A stretch of DNA of 28,400 bases from Desulfuromonadaceae bacterium GWC2_58_13 (GTDB lineage: Bacteria > Desulfobacterota > Desulfuromonadia > Desulfuromonadales > Trichloromonadaceae), in the NCBI GenBank assembly GCA_001825565.1, contig MHXM01000026.1, positions 13,771-42,170 of the forward strand, in the 5' to 3' direction. The translations under genes were made by a program, and so were the position numbers. Positions 6,331 to 14,741 of this stretch are shown one piece after another; the first letter of the stretch is position 1; each line of letters starts with the position of its first letter. Below the pieces are notes generated by a model. That model was given only the letters and a program-made list of their open reading frames with translations. It did not search any database and was not told the DNA's origin.

Positions 6331-8364
6331 ATGACTGACAGCTGCAATCTCCGACTTGTCTCGGCTCTTCCTGCGCCCGATGATCAGATCCAGCCGTGGC
6401 AGAATATCGACCGGATCAAGGCCATAAATCGACTGAATTATCTGCATTTTCAGGGAATGCCGGCGTTCATCACGCTGAAACATCCCGAATATCGGCGGAT
6501 CCTGGTCCTCCGTGCCCATGCCCAGCCGTGCCGGGAAAATCAGGTTGATTTCTTGTGGGAACAGCCCGACGCCGAACTGGGGAAATACCAGTTCGAACAT
6601 CTGTTGATTTCAGATGGCCTGAAACTGACTCAGTTCAAACCTGAAGTCATCCACATCGACGATATCCGCATCTCGTTGAATATTCCCAGCTCCTGTCGTG
6701 AAATCCGCTCCCGAGGCATCCGCCGCCACCACTGCACCGGCATCCGCGTTCAGTTTATCCAGAACAGCGCCCTGTTCGATGGCGACCTCGAAGAATTCAC
6801 TCCGGTGGCCATGCGCATCCGTCTTCGGCTCCAGCCGCCACAGACCTTCATGTGGATCAATCCGGAAACCGACGCCACGGTGATCCTCTCGGCTGGCGAC
6901 GAGGTACTCTATTCGGGGATCTGCCGTCTGCTGCGGCAAACCATCGACCAGAAAAAACGCTCCTTCGTGGTCGAGCCGGTGACCCAGCAGATTCACCGTT
7001 ACCAGAACCGCAGCTACCGCAGCGTCCGCCAGCAGATATTGCCCCCGCCCCGGGCCGCTTTTCGCCATCCCCTGCACGGGAAAAACGTCAGCCTCGAGGT
7101 TATTGACCTGTCGGGCTCGGGCTTTTCCGTTCGGGAAGAAGAAGAGAATTCGGTATTGCTGCCTGGGCTGGTCATCCCCGGACTGGAACTGCGCCTGGCC
7201 AGCGGTTTCTCCATGTCTTGCCTGGCCCAGGTGGTCTGCCGCCACCGGGTCGAGGACGAACCCGGCAAGGTTTTCGTCAAGTGCGGGCTGGCTCTGCTCG
7301 ACATGGAAATGGCCGATCACGTGAGGCTGATTTCCATGCTCTACCAGAACCGGGACCAGAGTTGGCAGCTCTGCCATCAGGTCGACATGGATGAACTGTG
7401 GGATTTCTTTTTCGAAACCGGGTTCATCTACCCGCAGAAATATGCTTTTATCCAGCACGACAAGGAAACGCTCAAGGACACCTACGCCAAGCTCTATACC
7501 CGTTCCCCCGAAATCGCCCGGCATTTCATCTATCAGGAACAGGGGTCCATCCGTGGCCACATGGCCATGCTGCGGGCCTGCGAAAACGCCTGGATGATCC
7601 ACCACCACGCCGCCAGCAAGGCCACGGCGAAACGAGCGGGATTGATGGTGCTGCGCCAGATTAGTCATTACGTCAACGACGTGCATCGGCTCAGCTCGGC
7701 TCACATGAATTACGTCTATTGCTACTACCGGCCCGACAATCGCTTTCCCAAACGGGTTTTCGGCGGGGTTGCCCAATATATCGATAATCAGCAGGCGTGT
7801 TCTCTCGACAATTTTGCATATTTCCATTATATTAAAAAAAGCCAATCTATAGGGGATCTCCCGACAGATTGGCTGGTGGAACCGGCGACTGACAGCGACC
7901 TGGCCGAATTGGAAGGCTATTATGATGCCGTATCCGGCGGCTTGATGGTGACGGCTTTCGACCTGGAACCGGGGCAGCCGAAAACCTCCACCCTGGCGAG
8001 CGCATATGCCCAGCTCGGCCTGACCCTGGGGCGGCTGCGTTTCGCCGTCAGGAAAAACGGGCGCCTCAAGGGCCTGGTTCTGGTCAACCTCGCCGATATC
8101 GGCCTGAACATGTCGGAGTTGACCAATGGTCTAAAAATGGTGGTTCTCGACCCGGAAGATTTTTCCCGCGAGGTGGCCCAGGCCGTAATCGCCCGGCTCG
8201 GCAGCCACTTCGACAAGCAGGAGATCCCGGTTCTGGTCTATCCGGCCGAGTTTGCCGAACAGCAGATGCTGCCGGTGGAAAAACATTACACCCTGTGGAT
8301 CCTTGATCTGCAGCATCTGGATGCTTATTTTAAATTTTGTGAATCCCTGCTTCGCCAGTTCTGA
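6331..8364 (+). CDS. PilZ-domain protein with a large GNAT-like C-terminal region
   Basis: This 677-residue cytoplasmic protein has three parts. Residues 30-215 resemble a YcgR-like N-terminal region, apparently in two copies (NYLHFQGMPAFITLK; later ETDATVILSAGDEVLYSG). Residues about 225-345 form the PilZ domain, with an intact DxSxxG motif at D259-S261-G264 (VIDLSGSGF); the usual RxxxR motif is not exact, the nearest arginines being R227, R230 and R233. Residues about 353-677 look like one or two GNAT-type acyltransferase folds (WDFFFETGFIYPQKY, HFIYQEQGSIRGHMAML, then a final half beginning WLVEPATDSDLAEL). C-di-GMP would therefore control a transferase-like output. The ATG at 6331 has GAGGA close upstream; an in-frame ATG at 6304 is an alternative. 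An HD-GYP gene follows after 14 bases. Confidence 0.75.
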   Translation: MTDSCNLRLVSALPAPDDQIQPWQNIDRIKAINRLNYLHFQGMPAFITLKHPEYRRILVLRAHAQPCRENQVDFLWEQPDAELGKYQFEHLLISDGLKLTQFKPEVIHIDDIRISLNIPSSCREIRSRGIRRHHCTGIRVQFIQNSALFDGDLEEFTPVAMRIRLRLQPPQTFMWINPETDATVILSAGDEVLYSGICRLLRQTIDQKKRSFVVEPVTQQIHRYQNRSYRSVRQQILPPPRAAFRHPLHGKNVSLEVIDLSGSGFSVREEEENSVLLPGLVIPGLELRLASGFSMSCLAQVVCRHRVEDEPGKVFVKCGLALLDMEMADHVRLISMLYQNRDQSWQLCHQVDMDELWDFFFETGFIYPQKYAFIQHDKETLKDTYAKLYTRSPEIARHFIYQEQGSIRGHMAMLRACENAWMIHHHAASKATAKRAGLMVLRQISHYVNDVHRLSSAHMNYVYCYYRPDNRFPKRVFGGVAQYIDNQQACSLDNFAYFHYIKKSQSIGDLPTDWLVEPATDSDLAELEGYYDAVSGGLMVTAFDLEPGQPKTSTLASAYAQLGLTLGRLRFAVRKNGRLKGLVLVNLADIGLNMSELTNGLKMVVLDPEDFSREVAQAVIARLGSHFDKQEIPVLVYPAEFAEQQMLPVEKHYTLWILDLQHLDAYFKFCESLLRQF

Positions 8365-8378
8365 ATGGCAGGACGGCT

Positions 8379-10298
8379 ATGAACCAACTGGAAAAACGAC
8401 TTTACAACAGCCGAATCATCGATACCTATATCAGGCTTGTTCAAAAGCACTATCAGTATGTCGATATCGGTGAACTGCTGGCCTACGCAGGGATGCACTC
8501 GTACCAGGTCGCCGATCAGTGGCATTGGTTTACCCAGGAGCAGATCGACCGATTTCACGAAAAACTCGTGCAACTGACCGGCAACTACGCCATCGCTCAT
8601 GAGGCTGGTCGCTACGCGGCATCTCCCGACGCTCTCGGGGTCATGCGCAAGTACACCCTGTCTTTCTTCAGTCCCGACTACATCTTCGAGCGCCTCGAAC
8701 AAACCACCGCTCACTTCACCAAGTCATCGGTCTATCACACCAAAAAGCTCGCCCCCAACAGGTTCGAAGTTTCCGTCGTGCCCAACCCCGGCTCCGAGGA
8801 AAAACCCTTTCAGTGCCAGAACCGCATTGGTTTTTTCGAAGCGATCGTCACCATGTTCAACTACAACCTGCCGACCATCGAGCACCATGAATGCTTATTC
8901 GATGGCGGCCAGGCTTGCCGTTACACCATATCGTGGAAAAAAACCCCGGCGTCGTTTCTGCGCCGCACGACCAACCTTTTTACCCTGCTGTCTTTTCTTG
9001 CGGTTGCCGTGCTGTTGGCCACCGGCCTGTACCGGACCCTGCCGACCGCGGTTTTGCTGACCACCCTTGCAATCATCGGCAGCATCCTGCTGACTCTTAC
9101 CGTCACCACCGACAAAATCGAAAAACGCATCTTGAAATCCTCCCTCGACAACATCAAGGACACCACCGATCAACTGATCAGCCGGATTAATACCGATTAC
9201 AGCAATGCCCTGATGACCAATGAAATCGGGCAGGTCATCAGTCGTCAGACCAATACGGTCGACATTGTCAACAATGTCATCGAGATTCTGGAGCAACGGC
9301 TCGATTACGACCGAGGCATGATCCTGCTGGCCAATCGGGACAAATCCCGACTGTTGTTCAAGGCCGCTTTTGGCTATCGAAATAACGAACTCAAGCTGAT
9401 TCGTCGCTACCCGCTGCTGTTGAACCACGCCGGGACCGACGATATCTTCGGCAGCGCCTTCCATTCCCGTTCGCCTTTGCTGATCAACGATATCTCCACC
9501 AACGCCAGGGATCTCGGACCGCGCAGCCGCAGGCTGGCGGAAAAACTCGGTGCCCACGCTTTCATCTGCTGTCCCATTATCGCCGATAACGAATCCTTGG
9601 GTGTGCTGACCGTCGACAACCCTCGCTCGAAACGGCCGATGATCCAGAGCGATATCAGCCTGCTGATGGGAATCACTCCGATGATCGGCATCAGCATTCG
9701 CAACGCCGAACTGATCGAGGCGCGCGAAAAACAGTTTCAGTCCGTCATCCAGGTTCTGGCATCCAGTACCGACGCTCGCGACCCGCTGACGGCAGGACAT
9801 TCGGAACGGGTTACTGAATTCGCCACCGGAATCTGCCGGGAAATGAACCTGGGCGACGAATTTTGCGACATCATCAAGGTCGCCGCCTTGTTGCACGATT
9901 ATGGCAAGATCGGCATCCCCGACACCATCCTGAAAAAAAACGGTCGGCTGACCGACGAGGAATTCGAAATCGTCAAAACCCACGCGGGAAAAACCCGGGA
10001 AATCCTCGAAAAGGCTAACTTTGAAGGAAGCTTCAGACAAATTCCCGAGATCGCCGGCTCTCATCATGAAAAGCTCGACGGCAGCGGCTATCCCGCCGGG
10101 CTCACCGACGGGGACATTCCCATTGGGGCCAGAATCATCGCCGTCGCCGATTTTTTCGAGGCGCTGACGTCCAAGCGCCATTACCGCGATCCCCTGCCGG
10201 TCGACGAAGTGCTTTGCATGCTGCGGGAAAAAAGCGGTCTCCACTATGATCCGCAGGTTGTTGAGGCGCTGACCAGGTACCATTCCAAAACCATTTGA
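8379..10298 (+). CDS. Membrane HD-GYP c-di-GMP phosphodiesterase with GAF domain
   Basis: This 639-residue protein should hydrolyse c-di-GMP. Residues 1-190 look like a V4R/heme-NO-binding-like ligand domain, ending in the typical ECLFDGGQACRYTISW. Two membrane segments follow at about 195-245, a short coiled linker, a GAF domain at about 285-445 (DYDRGMILLANRD, ICCPIIADNESLGVLTVDN), and an HD-GYP domain at about 455-635. Catalytic landmarks are complete: LLHDYGKIGIPD with H506-D507, SHHEKLDGSGYPAGL with H562-H563 and the GYP triplet, and VADFFEALTSKRHYR. AGGA lies five bases before the ATG. It is almost certainly co-transcribed with the PilZ gene. The next gene is convergent, with only two bases between the stops. 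Confidence 0.9.
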   Translation: MNQLEKRLYNSRIIDTYIRLVQKHYQYVDIGELLAYAGMHSYQVADQWHWFTQEQIDRFHEKLVQLTGNYAIAHEAGRYAASPDALGVMRKYTLSFFSPDYIFERLEQTTAHFTKSSVYHTKKLAPNRFEVSVVPNPGSEEKPFQCQNRIGFFEAIVTMFNYNLPTIEHHECLFDGGQACRYTISWKKTPASFLRRTTNLFTLLSFLAVAVLLATGLYRTLPTAVLLTTLAIIGSILLTLTVTTDKIEKRILKSSLDNIKDTTDQLISRINTDYSNALMTNEIGQVISRQTNTVDIVNNVIEILEQRLDYDRGMILLANRDKSRLLFKAAFGYRNNELKLIRRYPLLLNHAGTDDIFGSAFHSRSPLLINDISTNARDLGPRSRRLAEKLGAHAFICCPIIADNESLGVLTVDNPRSKRPMIQSDISLLMGITPMIGISIRNAELIEAREKQFQSVIQVLASSTDARDPLTAGHSERVTEFATGICREMNLGDEFCDIIKVAALLHDYGKIGIPDTILKKNGRLTDEEFEIVKTHAGKTREILEKANFEGSFRQIPEIAGSHHEKLDGSGYPAGLTDGDIPIGARIIAVADFFEALTSKRHYRDPLPVDEVLCMLREKSGLHYDPQVVEALTRYHSKTI

Positions 10299-10300
10299 TC

Positions 10301-11107
10301 TCAGCCGGTTTTGCGCCCGCGGCAGACGATCAGCGGCGTGTAGGTGAAGCGCCTGGGATCGTGAAAAAAGGATGTGAACTCCTGCCGGAACTCGTCGAAT
10401 CCCCCCGCGTATTCACTGAATGGATAACCGGAATTTTTTGCCGCCACTTCGAGCTTGGCCAGCCAGTTCTCGGCGTCGACGGCCGACAGTTCGCCGACGA
10501 TAAGGTGATGGGCCGCCATGTCGACGCGGATTTCTTCAAGGCCGAGATCGTACATCAGGGAATAGAGTTTTCGCCCCATGTAGGGATCGAAATCGGCGGT
10601 TGCTTCGAGGTGGCCGATGACCCCGCCGATGGCCCGGTCAAGTCTTGCCGAGAGGCCGTAGTGGCTGAGGCAATTGTAGTCAAGGTCGATCAGACATAGA
10701 ATGCCGCCGGGATTGAGGATGTCGAGCAGATGACGGACAATGCTTGCTGCTGCTTCCTTGTGATATTCAAGGACGAAACGCACCCAGATGAAATCGAAGG
10801 TGCCCATGCCGCCGAGCGGCTGATAGAAATCCCGGCGGACATATTCGATGCCAGGCGCCGGAAAATGTTCCCGGGCATGAGCCAGGCGTCCCTCCGAGGC
10901 ATCGACGCCGACCGCGGTTCCCCCCGGTTGCACCAGGTGATGAAGGAAGTTCGTGGTCTTTCCCGAACCGCAGCCGATATCGGCTACCCGCATCCCCGGC
11001 CCAATGCCGGCCCAACGCGCCTGCTGCGCCAACCGCTCGAAATCGGTTTTATGTTCGAGGCGCGCGGCTTCCGCGTCGCTCTCCATCAGGTATGTCCGCT
11101 TGTTCAT
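10301..11107 (-). CDS. Class I S-adenosylmethionine-dependent methyltransferase
   Basis: A 268-residue soluble protein with a Rossmann methyltransferase core: motif I VADIGCGSGKTTNFL at about 40-54, the acidic end of strand two in AVGVDASEGRLAHARE, motif III-like VRRDFYQP, and post-motif FDFIWVRFVLEYHKEAAASI. Motif IV to VI include LNPGGILCLIDLDYNC. The C-terminal 90 residues are a cap that would define the substrate, which I cannot name. The start has GGAGG seven bases upstream. It stands alone, convergent with the HD-GYP gene and divergent from the DEAD-box helicase. Small-molecule or quinone-type methylation is possible. Confidence 0.85.
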   Translation of the reverse strand: MNKRTYLMESDAEAARLEHKTDFERLAQQARWAGIGPGMRVADIGCGSGKTTNFLHHLVQPGGTAVGVDASEGRLAHAREHFPAPGIEYVRRDFYQPLGGMGTFDFIWVRFVLEYHKEAAASIVRHLLDILNPGGILCLIDLDYNCLSHYGLSARLDRAIGGVIGHLEATADFDPYMGRKLYSLMYDLGLEEIRVDMAAHHLIVGELSAVDAENWLAKLEVAAKNSGYPFSEYAGGFDEFRQEFTSFFHDPRRFTYTPLIVCRGRKTG

Positions 11108-11259
11108 CCATCATCCTCCATCCATTGAAATTGCCGGCCTGCGCCATGCGCACGAGAAGAAATAATACCTTCATCGATCGGGCATTCAACATATCTAATG
11201 TGTTTTTGATGGAGCGACCCCCTCGGGCAGAAGAAAAGAAAAATCTAACGATAAAGTTC

Positions 11260-11287
11260 TTGTTTTTTAGCGCCAAGCCTGTATGAT
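11260..11287 (+). promoter_or_regulatory. Sigma-70-like promoter of the DEAD-box helicase
   Basis: TTGTTT (11260-11265) and TATGAT (11282-11287) are 16 bases apart in an AT-rich patch that stands out from the GC-rich surroundings. Transcription would start near 11294, giving a leader of about 340 bases. Confidence 0.55.
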
Positions 11288-11293
11288 GCCCTG

Positions 11294-11630
11294 TTGGCAG
11301 TTCAACCCTCCGGCGAAACTTTCGCCTGGGTGAGGGTACGTCCCTGACCCACTCATCGATCCCTGACCCACCCGCTTCCCTCTTTTTCGGAAACCGCGGC
11401 ATTCCTTCAGGTTAGCGACGATGTGAATGCCAATCCGGTGTTTCGGAACACCACCCCGGCGCATCTACCGGCGCCTGGTGGCTTCTTTTGCCTGTTCCCC
11501 CTCACCGTACCTGCTTTTGCCGTATCTTCCGGAGCATCGGTTGCTCCGCCGGCAGAAGCTTCTTTTTTATTGGCCCAGACCTCGCCGGCCCGTTGACGGA
11601 CCGCGCCCGGGAGAGGCCGAAGGATGTTTA
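11294..11630 (+). promoter_or_regulatory. Long structured 5' leader of the DEAD-box helicase gene
   Basis: No convincing gene lies here. Visible structure: GGCGAAA/TTTCGCC arms at 11312-11318 and 11320-11326; GGGTGAGGG at 11328-11336, which can pair (one mismatch) with either of two CCCTGACCC copies at 11342-11350 and 11361-11369; those copies belong to a 12-base direct repeat (TCCCTGACCCAC) spaced by 19 bases; and a small hairpin (GGAGCA/TGCTCC) followed later by a T-run near 11564-11570. Alternative pairings suggest a regulatory leader, as known for cold-induced helicase messages. Confidence 0.45.
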
Positions 11631-12959
11631 ATGTCTTTTGCAGAACTCAACCTGATCCCCGCCCTGCTCAAGGGGATCACCGAATGTGGTTACACCACCC
11701 CGACCCCGATTCAGTCCAAAGCCATCCCCGAAGCCCTGGCCGGTCGTGACATTCTGGCCTCGGCCCAGACCGGCACCGGCAAGACCGCGGCCTTCATGCT
11801 GCCGGCCCTGCAGCTCCTCTCCGAGCCGGCGCCCAAGCGCCGCGGCGCCCCTCGTGTGCTGGTGCTGACCCCGACCCGCGAACTGGCTGGCCAGATCCTC
11901 GACGCCACCCGGACCTTCGGCCGCTACATCAACCCGCGCTTTGCCCTGCTGCTCGGCGGCATGCCGTATCGCGATCAGTTTAAGGACTTGCAGGCTTCGC
12001 CCGACCTGGTGGTCGGCACCCCCGGTCGACTGGTCGACCATTTACAGCGTGGTTCTCTCGACCTCTCGCGACTTGAGATCCTGGTCCTCGATGAGGCGGA
12101 CCGGATGCTCGACATGGGCTTCAAGGAGGATCTGGAAAAAATCATCGCCGGCGCCCCGGCCAACCGCCAGACCCTCTTTTTCACCGCCACCCTCGACCGC
12201 ACCATGGCGGACCTGGCGGGCCGGATGCTGCGTCAGCCGGTGCGCATCGACATTGCCGGATCCAAGATGACTCTTGAGACCATCGAGCAGCGCCTGCACG
12301 TCACCGACAATCGCCAGCACAAGGAGAAATTGCTGCAGCACCTGGTCTCCAGCCCGGATATCAACCAGGCCATCATCTTTTCGGCCACCAAGCGCGACAC
12401 CGATACCCTGGCCCGCGCGCTTACGGCCCAGGGACACCGGGCCGCTGCTCTCCACGGCGACATGAACCAGAATGCTCGCAACCGGACCCTGCGCGATCTG
12501 CGTCGGGGGAAAATCAAATTGCTGGTGGCTACCGATGTGGCTGCCCGCGGCATCGACGTAACCACCATCAGTCACGTCTTCAATTTCGACCTGCCGATGT
12601 TTGCCGAAGATTACGTCCATCGCATCGGCCGTACCGGCCGGGCCGGCGCCACCGGTACCGCGATTTCCTTTGCCTCCGCCGCCGAAACCGCGGCTCTGCG
12701 GCGCATCGAGCGTTACATCGGCCAGAGTCTTCCGCAGCAGGTTGTTCCCGGCTTCGAGCCCACCCGGCCACTGGACACCCGGCCGGCGCGGAGCGGACGC
12801 GCCCCGGTTCGCAGCGGTCGGCCACAGAAAACCGGCGAATGGAAGGGTCGCGGCGAAGCCAGAGTGAAACAGGATTTCCCGCCGAAGAAGCGTACCGAAC
12901 GTAGCGCCCCGGTGATTGAATACCGCACCCGTCGAAGTAGCGCCCCGACTGGCCGCTAA
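11631..12959 (+). CDS. rhlE: DEAD-box ATP-dependent RNA helicase, RhlE type
   Basis: A 442-residue helicase that unwinds structured RNA in ribosome assembly, mRNA decay or cold adaptation. All family motifs are present in order: Q motif PTPIQ (24-28), motif I AQTGTGKT (45-52), PTRELA, TPGRL, motif II DEAD (154-157), motif III as TAT, then ATDVAARGID and HRIGRTGRAG. After residue about 375 comes a basic, arginine-rich tail with repeated RSGR units, the usual RNA-binding extension of RhlE proteins. I start it at the ATG at 11631, with AAGGA six bases upstream; the open frame continues to 11427 but that part is leader. A strong terminator follows immediately. The choice of rhlE over another DEAD-box paralogue is by overall motif style and tail. 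Confidence 0.85.
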   Translation: MSFAELNLIPALLKGITECGYTTPTPIQSKAIPEALAGRDILASAQTGTGKTAAFMLPALQLLSEPAPKRRGAPRVLVLTPTRELAGQILDATRTFGRYINPRFALLLGGMPYRDQFKDLQASPDLVVGTPGRLVDHLQRGSLDLSRLEILVLDEADRMLDMGFKEDLEKIIAGAPANRQTLFFTATLDRTMADLAGRMLRQPVRIDIAGSKMTLETIEQRLHVTDNRQHKEKLLQHLVSSPDINQAIIFSATKRDTDTLARALTAQGHRAAALHGDMNQNARNRTLRDLRRGKIKLLVATDVAARGIDVTTISHVFNFDLPMFAEDYVHRIGRTGRAGATGTAISFASAAETAALRRIERYIGQSLPQQVVPGFEPTRPLDTRPARSGRAPVRSGRPQKTGEWKGRGEARVKQDFPPKKRTERSAPVIEYRTRRSSAPTGR

Positions 12960-12964
12960 GACCG

Positions 12965-13002
12965 ACGCGGCAGAGGGGTCAGCCTCTCTGCCGCGTTTTT
13001 TT
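12965..13002 (+). terminator. Rho-independent terminator after the DEAD-box helicase
   Basis: Perfect 11-bp arms (ACGCGGCAGAG at 12965-12975, complement at 12986-12996) are followed by seven T residues at 12996-13002. Confidence 0.95.
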
Positions 13003-13063
13003 ATTTCGCCGCCCTGAAGCGGCGATCAGTCGTTTTGAAGGGTGTTCGGCGGCCTGCTTAAGG

Positions 13064-13115
13064 TTGACTTAGAGGGCCACCTGAACGTATCATGATGGCA
13101 ACTATTTTGAGTTGC
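13064..13115 (+). promoter_or_regulatory. Promoter of def-fmt with a dyad near the start point
   Basis: TTGACT (13064-13069) and TATCAT (13088-13093) are spaced by 18 bases. Directly downstream, GCAACT (13098-13103) and AGTTGC (13110-13115) form a perfect 6-bp dyad with a 6-base centre, covering the expected start point near 13100. It could be an operator or an early hairpin. Confidence 0.55.
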
Positions 13116-13141
13116 AGATAAACCCGATCAAGAGATTCGTA

Positions 13142-13660
13142 ATGTCCATTTTGTCCATCAGGCACTACCCGGATCCGGTTCTTAAGCAGATTGCCGAGCC
13201 GGTTGTGACCATCGATGCAGAATTTCGCAAGCTGGCGGCCGACATGACTGAGACCATGTATGCTGCTCCGGGAATCGGTTTGGCCGCCCCCCAGGTCGGA
13301 GTTTCCAAACGCATGGCCGTGATCGACTGTGCGTCTTCCGGTGAACCGCCCCGGTTAATTACCTTGATCAACCCTGAAATCATTGAACGGGAAGGGGAGT
13401 CCTGCGAAGAAGAAGGGTGCCTTTCCGTTCCCGCCTATTACGCCAAGGTGGATCGCAGCGCCAGAATCCGGGTACGTTTTCTCGACCTCGATGGACAAAC
13501 CGTGGAACGCGACGCCGATGGCCTGTTGGCCATCTGTATCCAGCACGAACTTGACCACCTCGACGGCATCCTGTTCGTCGATCACCTGTCCCCGCTCAAA
13601 AAGGGGATTTTCCGCAAAAAATACAAAAAAATTCTGGAACAGCAACGGGAGCAGATGTGA
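13142..13660 (+). CDS. def: Peptide deformylase
   Basis: A 172-residue Fe(II)/Zn metallohydrolase that removes the formyl group from the initiator methionine of nascent proteins. All three family motifs are intact: GIGLAAPQVG (44-53), EGCLSVP (91-97, metal ligand C93) and HELDH (135-139, metal ligands H135 and H139 with catalytic E136). I take the ATG at 13142; a start ten codons earlier is open but adds residues unlike the family. Its stop overlaps the GTG start of fmt (GTGA), so the enzyme that adds the formyl group and the one that removes it are translationally coupled, a common bacterial arrangement. Confidence 0.95.
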   Translation: MSILSIRHYPDPVLKQIAEPVVTIDAEFRKLAADMTETMYAAPGIGLAAPQVGVSKRMAVIDCASSGEPPRLITLINPEIIEREGESCEEEGCLSVPAYYAKVDRSARIRVRFLDLDGQTVERDADGLLAICIQHELDHLDGILFVDHLSPLKKGIFRKKYKKILEQQREQM

Positions 13661-14598
13661 TCCACCCTCAGGATATCCGAACCGTTTTCATGGGGACGCC
13701 GGAGTTTGCCCTGTCAACCATGCAGGGTCTGATCGACTTCGGCCTCAACCTGTGTGCCGTCTATACCCAGCCGGACCGGCCCAAGGGGCGCGGCAACAAG
13801 CTGGCGCCGCCACCGGTCAAGGAACTGGCCCTCAAATATGAGATTCCCGTTTACCAACCCCTCAAGCTGCGTGACCCGCTGGTTGTCGAAGAGTTGCGGC
13901 AACTGGCGCCCGACCTGATCGTGGTGGTGGCTTTCGGACAGATCCTGCCCAAAAGCGTACTGGAAATTCCCCGCTGCGGCTGCATCAACGTTCATGCCTC
14001 GCTGCTTCCCCGTTATCGCGGAGCGGCGCCGATTAATAAGGCAATCATCGACGGCGAAACCGAGACCGGGGTGACCACCATGTACATGGATGTCGGCCTC
14101 GACACCGGTGACATGTTGATCAAGCGCGCTACTCCCATCGGCGAACTGGAAACCGCCGGACAGGTCCACGACCGTCTGGCTCTGCTCGGACGCGAGGCGA
14201 TGGAGGAAACCCTTCGGCAGCTTTGCGCGGGCACCCTGGTGGCCCGGAAACAGGACGATGCGCTCACCTGCTACGCGCCGATGCTGAAAAAGGAAGACGG
14301 CTGCATCGACTGGCGGCGCGGCGCCCGGGACATCCACAACCAGGTGCGCGGCCTCGACCCCTGGCCGGGCGCTTATACCACCTTGCGGGGAGAGGTGCTG
14401 AAGCTATTCAAAACCGCGCCCGAGATGGGGGCGGGGACTCCCGGTTCAGTGGTGTTCTCCGGTGCCGATGGCGTTCGTATCGCGTGTGGCGAGGGGCTGC
14501 TGAGGGTTGGCGAACTACAGTTGCCGGGGAAAAAACGCTTGGCCGTCGCCGAATTTCTGCGCGGCTGCCCGCTTCCTCCGGGAACCTCGTTCGAATAG
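13657..14598 (+). CDS. fmt: Methionyl-tRNA formyltransferase
   Basis: A 313-residue enzyme that transfers the formyl group of 10-formyltetrahydrofolate to methionyl-tRNA for initiation. The catalytic triad is visible as N111 and H113 in CINVHASLLPRYRGAAPI and D149 in GLDTGD. The N-terminal hydrolase fold opens with RTVFMGTPEFA, and the C-terminal tRNA-binding domain runs from about residue 205 (CYAPMLKKEDGCIDW). Length is normal. It starts with GTG overlapping the def stop and ends at a clear terminator. Confidence 0.95.
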   Translation: MIHPQDIRTVFMGTPEFALSTMQGLIDFGLNLCAVYTQPDRPKGRGNKLAPPPVKELALKYEIPVYQPLKLRDPLVVEELRQLAPDLIVVVAFGQILPKSVLEIPRCGCINVHASLLPRYRGAAPINKAIIDGETETGVTTMYMDVGLDTGDMLIKRATPIGELETAGQVHDRLALLGREAMEETLRQLCAGTLVARKQDDALTCYAPMLKKEDGCIDWRRGARDIHNQVRGLDPWPGAYTTLRGEVLKLFKTAPEMGAGTPGSVVFSGADGVRIACGEGLLRVGELQLPGKKRLAVAEFLRGCPLPPGTSFE

Positions 14599-14625
14599 AC
14601 CGCCGACGGCGGCAAACCGGTTTTT

Positions 14626-14670
14626 ATGACGGCGCCCCTTGATTTCACCCGGCGCCGTCATTATATTTTA
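14626..14670 (+). terminator. Rho-independent terminator after fmt
   Basis: Perfect 11-bp arms (ATGACGGCGCC at 14626-14636, complement at 14651-14661) enclose a 14-base loop and are followed by the T-rich stretch TATATTTTA. Confidence 0.85.
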
Positions 14671-14741
14671 CAAGATTGATGCCTGCTGCTGATTGGCAAT
14701 TGCACTCAATGATGAATCGATTCCTGAGAGGTGATGGCTTT

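Noticed and set aside
8895..10283. 462-codon minus-strand frame opposite the HD-GYP gene
   Set aside because: Opposes a gene with intact HD-GYP and GAF motifs; no domain seen.
11341..11371. CRISPR-like repeat
   Set aside because: Only two copies of a 12-base repeat, 19 bases apart; more likely part of the leader structure.
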